A stretch of DNA of 64,000 bases from Pyxidicoccus caerfyrddinensis (GCF_010894405.1 NZ_JAAIYA010000003.1:124001-188000), one strand, 5' to 3'; positions 33,723-42,030 are shown, numbered from the stretch's first letter. Notes: generated by a model not told the origin, from the letters alone. Numbers and translations are program-made.

Positions 33723-35409
33723 TTGCGGCCTCCTTTCCATGCTGGCTGACGCCCGTGCTGAGCAAGGCCCTCGTTCCGTAGGGCACGCGCTGCAAGGGGG
33801 CATCAAGACCCGCCAGTTCGAACAACTTCCGGAACTCCGCCCCGGTGCGCTCGCGGCCTCCGGTCGTCACGAGCATGTGCAAGTCGAGCAGGCCGCCGCT
33901 CACGCCTTCGAGGAGCATCTCGATGACATGGACTCGACCTCCTGGCCGTAGCGCTTCGCGAGCACGGTGCAGAATGCGCAGCGCATCCGCGTCATCCCAG
34001 TCATGCAGCACACGGGCCAGGATGACCGCATCGGCCTGGACACTCCACGGGGCGAAGAAGTCCCCTGGGAGCACCGTGAGCCGCTCACGCAGGTCCGGTG
34101 GCACCTCCACGCTTCGCGCCACCTCCGGCCGCTCCAGCAGCACTCCCTGGAGCTCCGGTCTCCGCCGCAGCAGCTCACACAGCAACGTCCCCGAACCTCC
34201 ACCCGCATCGAGCACCACCCCTCGGGTGAGCTCCGGCAGGTACTCCGCGAGGTCCGTGTAGTCGTGCCGTGCATACGTGGCCATCGCGCGGTGGTAGCTC
34301 GCGACGCGCTCCGGGGCCTTCGCCAGCGCCTCGAAGAAGCGAGGCGGCTCCCAGCGCGTGTCCTGGCGCAGCGCCGCGGGTAGCTCCTCCCAGAGCCCGT
34401 AGCAGTCCCGGCCCCAGTGGAGCGCGGCATCGTGCAGGCTCATCGGGTGCGCGGGAGTGAGCAGGGCACCACGCCGGGTCACCTTCCAGGTGTCACCCTC
34501 CCGCTCGACGAGCCCCACCTCTCCCAGGGCACGCAGCAGGCGCGCGCAGCGGTCCGGGCGCAGTGCACGTTGCTCGGCCACGTGGGCCACCGTGGCGGGA
34601 AGCACTTCCAGGATGCGCAGCTCCGCCGCCGCGCACAGCGTCTGCGTCCTCCAGAAGCCCACCATCTCCCCGGACAGCCCCTCCAGCTCCGTCCGTGAGG
34701 GCGGCCGGAGTTCGCACACCGTTTCTCCACGCTCGTCGATGACGGCCAGCGCGCCGTCCTCGCGCTCCACTCGCGACTGGCCGTTGTAGAAGGGCTCCAC
34801 CGCCGCGAAGCGGTGCGGATACAGCGGGGCCCCGTCCCGGTCTACGTGGTGCCAGCCACGCGCGTCTCTCGCCCGCGCGTAGCCCTTGTGGAACACGTCC
34901 AGGTCCAGGAACCGCCGGGCATTCAGCGGGCGCCCGTCCCGGTCAATGTGCAGGTGAAGGCCGGAGCCCTCCTGCACCACCGCGCTGCCCTCCCGGTAGT
35001 CTCCGGCGTACGCGTACCGCTCGCCGTACACCGCGCTCCCCTCCCGGTCGATGTGGAAGTAGCGCCCGTCCGTGCCGCGCACGGTGCAGCGCCCATCCTG
35101 GAAGTTCCCGCACCACGCGTGCCGCACACCCGCCAGCGCCGAGCCATCCGGGCGCACGTGGAACGCTCCGTCCTCCGACTCCACGGCGGCCAGTGCCTCG
35201 TAGAAGCCGAAGGTCCGCCGGAAGCGGCGCGAGTAGGCGGCACGCCCCGCCGTGTCGATGTGGAAGGCGCCTGATGCGTCCAGCGCCGCCGCCAGCCCGG
35301 GTGCGTGGAAGGAGAGCACCTCCGTGAAGCGCTCCGAGTACAGGGGTGCTCCGTCCAGCAGGTGGTGCGTCCGGTCCAGCGCAACCCGCGTCTTCGCCCA
35401 GTCGCTCAT
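33703..35409 (-). CDS. WG-repeat protein fused to a SAM-dependent O-methyltransferase
   Basis: 568 residues; the ATG overlaps the previous stop as ATGA. Residues 1-235 hold six to seven repeats of about 35 residues with the pattern HIDREGxxxYxxRFxxVxxFxxGxAxVxxxDG, related to WG repeats. After a helical dimerisation and winged-helix part, the C-terminal half is an acetylserotonin-O-methyltransferase-type domain: SAM motif LDAGGGSGT near residue 398, the catalytic His469 in ARVLHDWDD, and the GGRVHVIEMLLEG strand. It should methylate a hydroxyl group on a small molecule or peptide, with the repeats as a binding platform. The last dozen residues (HGKEAANDSRVG) run past the usual end of the family into the CBASS start region. 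Confidence 0.85.
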   Translation of the reverse strand: MSDWAKTRVALDRTHHLLDGAPLYSERFTEVLSFHAPGLAAALDASGAFHIDTAGRAAYSRRFRRTFGFYEALAAVESEDGAFHVRPDGSALAGVRHAWCGNFQDGRCTVRGTDGRYFHIDREGSAVYGERYAYAGDYREGSAVVQEGSGLHLHIDRDGRPLNARRFLDLDVFHKGYARARDARGWHHVDRDGAPLYPHRFAAVEPFYNGQSRVEREDGALAVIDERGETVCELRPPSRTELEGLSGEMVGFWRTQTLCAAAELRILEVLPATVAHVAEQRALRPDRCARLLRALGEVGLVEREGDTWKVTRRGALLTPAHPMSLHDAALHWGRDCYGLWEELPAALRQDTRWEPPRFFEALAKAPERVASYHRAMATYARHDYTDLAEYLPELTRGVVLDAGGGSGTLLCELLRRRPELQGVLLERPEVARSVEVPPDLRERLTVLPGDFFAPWSVQADAVILARVLHDWDDADALRILHRAREALRPGGRVHVIEMLLEGVSGGLLDLHMLVTTGGRERTGAEFRKLFELAGLDAPLQRVPYGTRALLSTGVSQHGKEAANDSRVG

Positions 35410-37757
35410 CGCGCCACCTCCGCGGGCTGGCGCATGTTGCAGCCCTTGCACAGCGGGTGCTCGGGGTACGTCTCCCGCAGCCGCAGGTACTTCTCTCCGT
35501 TCCACACCTCCTGGATGCCCACGTGGTTCAGGTCGCCGAACTCGCCGAGCGTCCGCCGCTCCTTGTCCGGCGCGCAGCACGGGTCGAAGCGCCCGAGCGC
35601 GCTCACCCAGGCCTCCTTCCCGAGGAACGGGCACCTCGCACCGGGAGCCAGGTCCGCCACGGCCTCCTCCCCGAGCACATGGATGTTCTCCATCAATACC
35701 GTGCGCCCGTCCGGCAGGGGATGCGCCGCCGCCGCCTCGCGCGCCTCGCGGACGGCCGCGTTCCAGCGGGCGATGGACTCGGGGCTCCGGCGCATGGACA
35801 GCGGCTGTATCTGCTCGAAGTGCGCCCACAGGTGGTGGCCCTTCACCCGGTCCACGCCGAGGCTCGCGGCCAGCCGCACGATGTCCGCGAGCTCCGCCAC
35901 GTTCGACTCCAGGAAGGTGAGCTGGAGCGTCACGCGGCATCGGTGGCCGCCCGCGTGGGCGTGCGCATCCCGCTCGGAGATGAAGGTGCGCACGTTCTCC
36001 AGCACCCGCTCCCACCGCGTGCCGAGCATCACCGCTTCCTGGGTCTGCTTCGTCGCTCCGTTCCAGGAAATCTTCACGTCGGAGGTGATGGGCACCAGCC
36101 GCCGGGCCCACTCGCGCGCGCCCCTCCGGGGGAAGGTGCCGTTGGTGGTGAGGTTCATCAGCACGCCGTGCTCCATGCACAGGTCGATGATGTCGTCGAA
36201 GTGGGCGTAGAGCAGCGGCTCGCCCATGGTGGAGGGGATGATTTCGCGCAGCGGCGTGTCGCGGCTGTCCTCCATCACCCGACGCAGCAGTGAGAGGGGC
36301 ATCCGCCGCTTCGGCACTCCGGCGGCTTCGCGCTCGCGCTGCGTGTGGCTGTAGGGCGAGTGCTCCTCGCACATGATGCACTTGAGGTTGCAGTCGTCCG
36401 GGTTGGTGTCGAAGGTGATGCGCCATGGCCCCGGGCGCGTGGGCTGCCGGGCCTCGCGCCTGCTCCGGATGACCTGGGCGTAGAGCGCCTCCACCTGCTG
36501 CACGTGCTCCGCCATGCCGGGGACGTCGCCGCTCACCGACTGGACGTAGCCGCGAGCCCCGAGGCGCGCCGCGAGCCCGGGCTCGTCCACCAGCTGCTGC
36601 ATGGCTCGTGCGAGCGACCCGGGCTCCCGGTGCGTGAAGAGCAGTCCATTCACTCCGTCCTGGACGTACTCGCGCATGCCGCCCGCGTCGGCGGTGATGA
36701 CGGGGACGCGGGCCTGGAGCGCCTCATGGATGACGAGCGGCGAGTTCTCCGCCCAGACCGACGGCACCACGATGGCGTCCACGTGGTCGAACACGTCGCG
36801 GACGATGTCCATGTTGCGGTACTCGGGGCGCCACTCGACGCGGGCGGCGGCGTCTCCGGGGAGGGCGCGGGCCATGGCCTGGAGTGCCTCCGTGTCCGCG
36901 CCGCGAGGGCGGCCCCAGATGCGCAGCCTCGCCTGGCCCTTCACCTGGCCGAAGGCCTGGAGGAGGTGGTGGATGCCCTTCGCGGGGATGTGCGTGCCGA
37001 TGTAGCCGAGGACGGGCTCCGGCTCGGCCTGGCGCTGCCGGCCGCGCAGGCGCGCGAGGTCGAAGCCGTAGTCGAGGTACAGCAGCTTCGAGGCGGGCAG
37101 GCCGAAGTCATCGCGGAAGCGCTCGAGCAGGTAGCGCGAGGGGGCAATGAAGAGGTCCACCCGCTCGGCCATCCGCCTCACGTGCTCCATGCGGCGGCGC
37201 ACCCAGCCCTGCCAGTGGGCGATGTCCTCCTCCCGCTCCTCGGGAGCGCCGGAGAAGTAGCGCGCGTAGCAGCGCTCGGCGCACTTGCGGTCCTCCTGTC
37301 CACCGCAGGCGGCCCAGAGGTTGTTCGGGTCCTCCGGGTGCATCTGCATGAACTGGCCACGCGGGCACATCAGCCAGTAGTCGTGGAGGGTGAAGACGAT
37401 GGGGAGCTGACGGGACGAGGCCACCTCGAGGAGCGACGTGGAGAGGTGGTTGAGATGGCCCACGTGGACGACGTGCGGCTGGAACGCGTCGACGACCTCC
37501 GCGAAGCGCTGGTCCACGCCTTCGTGGCGGTAGCGGTCCCGGCTGTTGGGGAGGTTGACGAGGTGCAACTGGACGCGAGGGTCGTCCGGGTCCGACTCGC
37601 GCCGCAGGGTGTAGTCCGGCGCGAAGGAGTCCTCCTGCCGGGTGAAGACCTGGACCTGATGGCGTCCGGAGAGCGCCTGGGACAGGGCCTGGGTGTAGAC
37701 CTCGGACCCGGCGTTGAACCGCATCGGGTAGCCGTGGATGACCTGAAGGATTCGCAT
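35406..37757 (-). CDS. GT4 glycosyltransferase fused to radical SAM/SPASM enzyme
   Basis: 783 residues. Residues 1-425 form a GT-B glycosyltransferase of family 4 type: LQVIHGYPMRFNAGSEVYTQ at the acceptor side and AENSPLVIHEALQARVPVITAD, the E-x7-E donor motif. From about residue 443 a radical SAM domain follows, with the cluster-binding Cys456, Cys460 and Cys463 (CNLKCIMC) and STMGEP. A SPASM-type C-terminus with further Cys residues (FDPCCAPD, CKGCNMR) completes it. SPASM enzymes modify peptides or carbohydrates by radical chemistry. The fusion implies that one substrate is both glycosylated and radically altered. The methyltransferase follows with a 4-base overlap. The ribosome-binding site is weak. 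Confidence 0.9.
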   Translation of the reverse strand: MRILQVIHGYPMRFNAGSEVYTQALSQALSGRHQVQVFTRQEDSFAPDYTLRRESDPDDPRVQLHLVNLPNSRDRYRHEGVDQRFAEVVDAFQPHVVHVGHLNHLSTSLLEVASSRQLPIVFTLHDYWLMCPRGQFMQMHPEDPNNLWAACGGQEDRKCAERCYARYFSGAPEEREEDIAHWQGWVRRRMEHVRRMAERVDLFIAPSRYLLERFRDDFGLPASKLLYLDYGFDLARLRGRQRQAEPEPVLGYIGTHIPAKGIHHLLQAFGQVKGQARLRIWGRPRGADTEALQAMARALPGDAAARVEWRPEYRNMDIVRDVFDHVDAIVVPSVWAENSPLVIHEALQARVPVITADAGGMREYVQDGVNGLLFTHREPGSLARAMQQLVDEPGLAARLGARGYVQSVSGDVPGMAEHVQQVEALYAQVIRSRREARQPTRPGPWRITFDTNPDDCNLKCIMCEEHSPYSHTQREREAAGVPKRRMPLSLLRRVMEDSRDTPLREIIPSTMGEPLLYAHFDDIIDLCMEHGVLMNLTTNGTFPRRGAREWARRLVPITSDVKISWNGATKQTQEAVMLGTRWERVLENVRTFISERDAHAHAGGHRCRVTLQLTFLESNVAELADIVRLAASLGVDRVKGHHLWAHFEQIQPLSMRRSPESIARWNAAVREAREAAAAHPLPDGRTVLMENIHVLGEEAVADLAPGARCPFLGKEAWVSALGRFDPCCAPDKERRTLGEFGDLNHVGIQEVWNGEKYLRLRETYPEHPLCKGCNMRQPAEVAR

Positions 37758-38269
37758 GGATGCAGGTGTCCTGTTCCGGCCGCGTGCGAGTCGCGCCGGG
37801 ATGAGAGGTAGAGCGAGCCGTGTGCGGCTTCACGCCTGGCAGGCGCATCTCGTGGCAGTGCAGCGGTTGCCAATCCGAGAGGGCGCGAAGCCGTCAGGGC
37901 TCTGTTGCTAATTCATGCGAGGGAATGAAGGGCCGCCTGCCGAGTCCATCCGCACCTCCGATTGAATCCGGTGCGTGAAGACACCGGCCTGGTCGATCAA
38001 GTCAGCGCGGTGGCCCTCGGGGTGAGGTGCTCCGCCTGTCTGAACGGGAGTCGTGCCGTGAGCGAGGTTCTTCCCGGTACTTCTCCAAATGGGACGTGCT
38101 GCCCATTCCCGACGACCCGACAGGTCAAGGAGAGTAGAGGCTCGCTTCAATTGACGTTAGAGAGCTGCGCAATTCTTTGCAAGGTCATCCACGGGGAGGG
38201 TTCAATGCCTTGCGAAGCGCTGCATGAGGCGCCCTCCGAGTGAGCGCATGGGGGTGCCGCTGCCGCGTG
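37758..38269. other. AT-richer intergenic region upstream of the radical SAM operon
   Basis: 512 bases with no convincing gene. Lines 38101 and 38161 have 34 G+C of 60, against about 70% around. Short ORFs exist on both strands, but none has a ribosome-binding site with family-like content. An inverted pair GCAAGG/CCTTGC lies near 38180-38214. The promoter of the operon reading left should be here. Confidence 0.6.
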
Positions 38270-38776
38270 CTACGCGTGCAGCTCCGCCGGTGCGTACGCC
38301 AGCTCCCTCGGACGGTCCCTGACGATGTGCCCGAGCAGCGGCTCCTCCAACTGGAGGAACTCCTCGAAGCGCAGCTCGAGGACCTCCGTGTGCGAGCCCG
38401 CGCGGAACAGCAACCGCCCGGCGTGGCGCAGGTGCTCGTCCACCATCACGGGCAGGCCGTAGAGCTGGCCGAAGGGGGGCTCGGCGCCTGCCTCGCACTC
38501 GGGGAAGAGGTCGACGAACTCGGACTCCTCCGCCAGCCGCAGCCTCCGGACTCCGAGCATCTCCGCGACGCGGCCCAGGTCCACGGTGTCCGGGGCGCTC
38601 ACCACGCAGAGCCACAGCCGGTCCGGCGCATGGAGGATGACCGTCTTCGCCACCTGGAAGCCCGTGACGTGCAGCGACGCCGCGAGCGACTGCGCGCGGA
38701 TGGCCCGGAAGTGCGACCGCCGCTCGAAGGGGACGCGGTGGCGCTGGAGATACGCGATGATGGAGTCCGGAATCAT
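38270..38776 (-). CDS. YbaK/EbsC-family aminoacyl-tRNA deacylase-like protein
   Basis: 168 residues forming one YbaK/prolyl-tRNA-editing domain. IIAYLQRHRVPFERRSH opens it, the conserved Lys lies in GFQVAKTVILHA, followed by WLCVVSAPDTVDLGRVAEMLG, and GQLYGLPVMVDEHL near the end. Family members hydrolyse mischarged aminoacyl-tRNAs (for example Cys-tRNA-Pro) in trans. Here the domain is free-standing. The 65-residue gene ends 19 bases upstream, so the two are probably co-transcribed. It lies in the same direction as the radical SAM operon but 512 bases away. Confidence 0.9.
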   Translation of the reverse strand: MIPDSIIAYLQRHRVPFERRSHFRAIRAQSLAASLHVTGFQVAKTVILHAPDRLWLCVVSAPDTVDLGRVAEMLGVRRLRLAEESEFVDLFPECEAGAEPPFGQLYGLPVMVDEHLRHAGRLLFRAGSHTEVLELRFEEFLQLEEPLLGHIVRDRPRELAYAPAELHA

Positions 38777-38795
38777 GCGAGCCGCTGCGCCGGAC

Positions 38796-38993
38796 TCAGG
38801 CGTAGACCTGGTTTCCTTCGAGCGTCATCTCCAGACGCCGCGTGAGTTGTTCCATCCGGTCGTATCGCTCGCGCAGCATGTCGCGATACGCGCGCTGGTC
38901 GGCATGGGCAATCTCGTCCAGGAGCACGCGCAGCGCCGAGTCCAGCGCCTGCTTCAGCTCGCGCGCCTCTATCGCGGACAGTTCCAACAGCAT
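38796..38993 (-). CDS. Small conserved helical protein, 65 residues
   Basis: The ATG at 38993 has a perfect AGGAGG seven bases upstream, which decides the start; the long ORF extending upstream to 39290 is Arg-rich noise. The product MLLELSAIEARELKQALDS...YDRMEQLTRRLEMTLEG is entirely alpha-helical and charged, with heptad-like spacing that suggests a two-helix hairpin. I recall small proteins of this type in other myxobacterial genomes but no function. It is followed closely by the YbaK-like gene. Confidence 0.7.
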   Translation of the reverse strand: MLLELSAIEARELKQALDSALRVLLDEIAHADQRAYRDMLRERYDRMEQLTRRLEMTLEGNQVYA

Positions 38994-39334
38994 GAAGCAC
39001 CTCCTGCGACGAACGTTAGGCACCGCCGCGAGCACCGGCCCCGAGTGCCCGCCCGGCGCCCGCGTCGCCCGTCCGCCTGACGCCGTGTCCCTCTCCGCTT
39101 CCGCATCGGAGCAGTGGAGGGCTCCTCCTCCTGCTCTGCTGCGCGGTGCGCGCTGGCCCCTCACGTTGAGCCGCGCTCGAGGCAGGGGGAAGCGATGCCC
39201 GTGCCAGCAGCAGGCAGCAGGGACGGGCGCTCCTCTGGCCGTCTCCCCGCTGGTGCCGTCCGCCGTGCGAGCCCGCACTGTTCTTCTCATGCGGGCCCGG
39301 GTGGTCCGGGCGCCACGAGCACGAGGAGGCCCAG
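38994..39334. other. Divergent intergenic region, no gene seen
   Basis: 341 GC-rich bases between the 65-residue gene (left) and the DUF2171-like gene (right). Reading frames here encode only Arg/Pro/Ala-rich shadows. Both neighbours have strong ribosome-binding sites at the edges, so their promoters must lie inside; no clear operator was found. Confidence 0.5.
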
Positions 39335-39661
39335 ATGGTTCAGGTCGGGGAAGTGCGCGAGGGGATGACGGTGCGGACCGCGGACGGGCGCGTCGTGGGG
39401 CGCGTGGCCGCGGTGGGCGACATCCACTTCGAGCTGGAGCAGGGGATCGTGCCCATTCCGCGGCGCGACTACCTGGTGGAGTACGGCGACGTGGACTTCA
39501 TCCGCGACCAGGACGTGTACCTGGCGAACGCGGACCACCCGCTGCTCACGCTGGAGGAGGACGACGACGGCGGCGCCCTGCCACCCCGCCACTGCCAGGG
39601 CATGGACGCCGAGCCCGTGAATGCCGCCCCCGACCTGGAGGTGGAGCCCGTCCACCACTGA
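39335..39661 (+). CDS. PRC-barrel/DUF2171-like protein
   Basis: 108 residues with GAGGAGG ahead of the ATG. The N-terminal half (VGEVREGMTVRTADGRVVGRVAAVGDIHFELE) is a small beta-barrel of the DUF2171/PRC-barrel type: a short Gly-containing turn after VR, then a strand reading out VGRV. The C-terminal half is acidic and unstructured (LTLEEDDDGG) and ends VEPVHH. Proteins of this kind are often stress-associated and bind other proteins or RNA, but no role can be assigned here. It is cytoplasmic. Confidence 0.65.
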   Translation: MVQVGEVREGMTVRTADGRVVGRVAAVGDIHFELEQGIVPIPRRDYLVEYGDVDFIRDQDVYLANADHPLLTLEEDDDGGALPPRHCQGMDAEPVNAAPDLEVEPVHH

Positions 39662-39832
39662 GTGATGCGCTGCGCCAGCGCCCCTGGCGCGGGCCCCGTC
39701 ACGAACTCGCTTTGCTGGAATTCCGACCCGCGGGGCGGTGTAAGCGTCGGGAATCACTCAGGTGGGATAGCCCAGGAATGTCAGACCGTCAGGCTAAACG
39801 AGTCCGCTTCGACCAGCCATCCGGGTGGGCTC

Positions 39833-41083
39833 ATGCGACGGTTCTCGACATCCTGCGTTACCGCGGCGCTCTTCGCGCTGGTGTTCTCGTGCAGCTCCGA
39901 TCCACGTGCCGAAGAGGGGCACGTGGACGCGGCCGCGCGGCCGCTGGCGTTGGCCACGCCGCGCCAGCTGCTGCCCTTCGTCTCGCTGGCGGATGGGCGG
40001 GTGCTGGCCGTGGGAGGGCATGACGGCAATCGCACGCTCGCGAGCTGCGAGGTGTTCGAGCCGGCATCGGGCACATGGCACGTGACGGGTTCGATGCGCA
40101 CGGCGCGGCGCAACCACGCGGCGGCGCGGCTGGCGGACGGGCGCGTGCTGGTGGTGGGGGGCACGCACAGCACGGCGATGGGGGCGCTCGCGAGCGCCGA
40201 GGTCTACGACCCGGCCACGGGGGCGTGGACGGACACGGCGTCGATGGCCGAGGCGCGCAATGACCCGGCGATGGTGCTGCTGCCGGACGGGCGCGTGCTG
40301 GTGGCGGGGGGCACGGACGTGGACCGGCGGCCACTGCGCTCGGCGGAGCTGTACGACGCGGCGACGGGCACGTGGAGCGCGGCGGAGGCGTCCGGCTTCG
40401 CTCGCGGCGGTGCTCGGACGGCGGTGCTGCTGGCCAACGGCAAGGCGCTCTTCGCGAGCGGCCTGCAGGCGGAAGTGTACGACGCGGCGACGGGCCACTG
40501 GGAGAAGGCGGGACCGGCGGGCGGCGCGGCGGGGACGCATCGGCTGGCGCACACGGTGACGCTGCTGCCGGACGGGCGCGTGCTGGTGGTGGGGGGCACG
40601 ACGGCGCGCGCGGCGAGCACGGCGGAGGTATACGCGCCGGACACGGGTGAGTGGACGCTGGTGGCGGCGCCGGCGGTGCCTCGCGAGCACCACGCGGCGG
40701 TGGTGACGGCGGACGGCGCGGTGTGGGTGCTGGGTGGCGAGCACTACACGACGGGGGCGCTCGCGTCGGTGGAGCGCTTCGAGCCGGCGACGGGGACGTG
40801 GGCGTCGGTGCCGGCGCTGGCGGAGCCGCGCGGGAAGCTGGCTGCGGCGATGCTGCCGGACGGCGCGGTGCTGGTGATGGGCGGTGGGAATGAGGTGGGG
40901 GGGTTGCTGTCCGTGAGCGAGCGGTACGTGCCGGGCGGGTGCGTGCCGACGGTGTGCTCGGCGCGGGAGGGGATGTGCGGGCCGGTGGCGGATGGCTGTG
41001 GCGGGACGGTGGACTGCGGGCCGTGCGGCGCGGAGGTCTGCGGGGCGGGGGAGTGCCGCGCGGAGGGGTCGAGCGCGCCGTGA
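39833..41083 (+). CDS. Kelch-repeat lipoprotein
   Basis: 416 residues from the ATG at 39833. The lipobox VFSC gives an exported, lipid-anchored protein. The mature part is a kelch beta-propeller of six or seven blades, each with the pattern LPDGRVLVVGG...ASAEVYDPATGTWTxTASM. The last 50 residues are Cys-rich (CVPTVCSAREGMCGPVADGCGGTVDCGPCG), a tail seen on many myxobacterial cell-surface proteins. Kelch propellers bind proteins or glycans and some act in carbohydrate oxidation, but no catalytic residue is evident. A 60-residue-coding gap with a hairpin separates it from the next lipoprotein gene, which points the same way. Confidence 0.9.
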   Translation: MRRFSTSCVTAALFALVFSCSSDPRAEEGHVDAAARPLALATPRQLLPFVSLADGRVLAVGGHDGNRTLASCEVFEPASGTWHVTGSMRTARRNHAAARLADGRVLVVGGTHSTAMGALASAEVYDPATGAWTDTASMAEARNDPAMVLLPDGRVLVAGGTDVDRRPLRSAELYDAATGTWSAAEASGFARGGARTAVLLANGKALFASGLQAEVYDAATGHWEKAGPAGGAAGTHRLAHTVTLLPDGRVLVVGGTTARAASTAEVYAPDTGEWTLVAAPAVPREHHAAVVTADGAVWVLGGEHYTTGALASVERFEPATGTWASVPALAEPRGKLAAAMLPDGAVLVMGGGNEVGGLLSVSERYVPGGCVPTVCSAREGMCGPVADGCGGTVDCGPCGAEVCGAGECRAEGSSAP

Positions 41084-41095
41084 GCGGGCGGGCAT

Positions 41096-41123
41096 GCGGC
41101 GCCGTGGATGACGGCGGCGCCGC
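41096..41123. terminator. Hairpin after the kelch gene
   Basis: Nine-base arms GCGGCGCCG and CGGCGCCGC with a 10-base loop, 12 bases after the kelch stop. There is no T-tract. Confidence 0.4.
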
Positions 41124-41142
41124 GCCCGGGTGAGATGCGGGC

Positions 41143-41508
41143 ATGAAGCGATTCCTGGTGGTGGGCGCGCTGCTCGCGGGTTGTGGAGGCTCGGAGGAGG
41201 CGCAACTCAGTTACACCGAGCTGGCGGAGCGCACGGCCGCGGCGATGTGCACGTACGCGGAGCGGTGTGACGGGAGCACGGGGCCGTATGAGCAGTGCGT
41301 GGCGGAGGTGCTCGCGGCGTACGCGGCGGTGGAGCCGGAGCTGAACGGCGCTGTCTCGGGTGCGAAGTCGGGATGCGTGCAGTGCATGCGCATCCGCACC
41401 GAGGAGCTGGAGTCGGCGCTGGCGAGCGAGTGCCAGCGGGCTCCGGACGCGGCGCGGGTGAGCGCGGTGTGCGGCGTGGATGACGCGGCGTGCGCGGGGG
41501 CTCCTTGA
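41143..41508 (+). CDS. Small Cys-rich lipoprotein, 121 residues
   Basis: The N-terminus MKRFLVVGALLAGCGG carries a lipobox LAGC, so the protein is lipid-anchored. The mature part is helical with an even number of Cys residues spaced like disulfide pairs (MCTYAERC, YEQC, CVQC, EC, VC, AC). That suggests a compact disulfide-stapled bundle, a common type of myxobacterial surface lipoprotein. No family name can be given. The gene follows the kelch lipoprotein in the same direction. Confidence 0.75.
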   Translation: MKRFLVVGALLAGCGGSEEAQLSYTELAERTAAAMCTYAERCDGSTGPYEQCVAEVLAAYAAVEPELNGAVSGAKSGCVQCMRIRTEELESALASECQRAPDAARVSAVCGVDDAACAGAP

Positions 41509-41591
41509 GTTGAGGTCCGTGTTCGTTTCCTGACGCGCGGAGGTTCGGCGCGCTCCTGGCTGCGGAGGAGAAGTCTCTATCGTGTCCGGCA

Positions 41592-42020
41592 GTGACCGAC
41601 CTCGTCGGAGGCACGATGGTCATCCCGTCTTGGCTTCAGCGAGCGAGGCTGCTGCTTGGCGCGGGAGGCGGGGTGGCCTTCCTGCTCTCCTGTGGAGCGC
41701 ACTCCGCGGGCTCCAGCTCCGCGCTTCGAGCGGACCATCCTCGGGGGCCCGGGAGCTTCTGTGCGCTGAATCCAGAGGGATGTCCGCCTCCCACCGTTGC
41801 TTCCACTGAGCCTGGTACCTTCAACCTGGACACGTGCCTCAAGGCTTGTGATGCCGGAGGCGCGGTGCTCGAGAGCTTCTGTCGGGGGCTGGCGGAGTCC
41901 TGGCAGCGTGAGCTGTGTTGGGCAGCCGTCTCGGGCACGAAGGTCGCGTGCAAGAACATGTGCTACCGCGTGCATGCGTGTATGGACGACTCTACCCGGT
42001 GTCCCGAGCGGACAGAGTGA
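41592..42020 (+). CDS. Cys-rich exported protein, up to 142 residues
   Basis: Two in-frame starts: 41592 (MTDLVGG) and 41616 (MVIPSWLQRA). The second gives a better signal, with the hydrophobic LLLGAGGGVAFLLSCGA and a lipobox-like LLSC. The mature region has eight Cys residues in the pattern FCALNPEGC, TCLKAC, SFC, LCWAAV, KVACKNMCYRVHACM and RC, consistent with several disulfides in a small extracellular domain. Base composition is lower in GC than its neighbours. Eleven bases later a cytoplasmic DUF6968-like gene starts with its own ribosome-binding site, so the two may be one transcript. Function unknown. Confidence 0.65.
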   Translation: MTDLVGGTMVIPSWLQRARLLLGAGGGVAFLLSCGAHSAGSSSALRADHPRGPGSFCALNPEGCPPPTVASTEPGTFNLDTCLKACDAGGAVLESFCRGLAESWQRELCWAAVSGTKVACKNMCYRVHACMDDSTRCPERTE

Positions 42021-42030
42021 GAGGAGCCTC

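Noticed and set aside
37962..38243. 93-codon ORF with several Cys residues, considered as a radical SAM precursor peptide
   Set aside because: No ribosome-binding site, opposite strand to the operon and no leader-core pattern; could not be supported.
39858..41144. Regular GC-rich repeats over the kelch gene, considered as a CRISPR-like or satellite array
   Set aside because: The periodicity is explained by the kelch propeller blades; units differ and there are no spacers.
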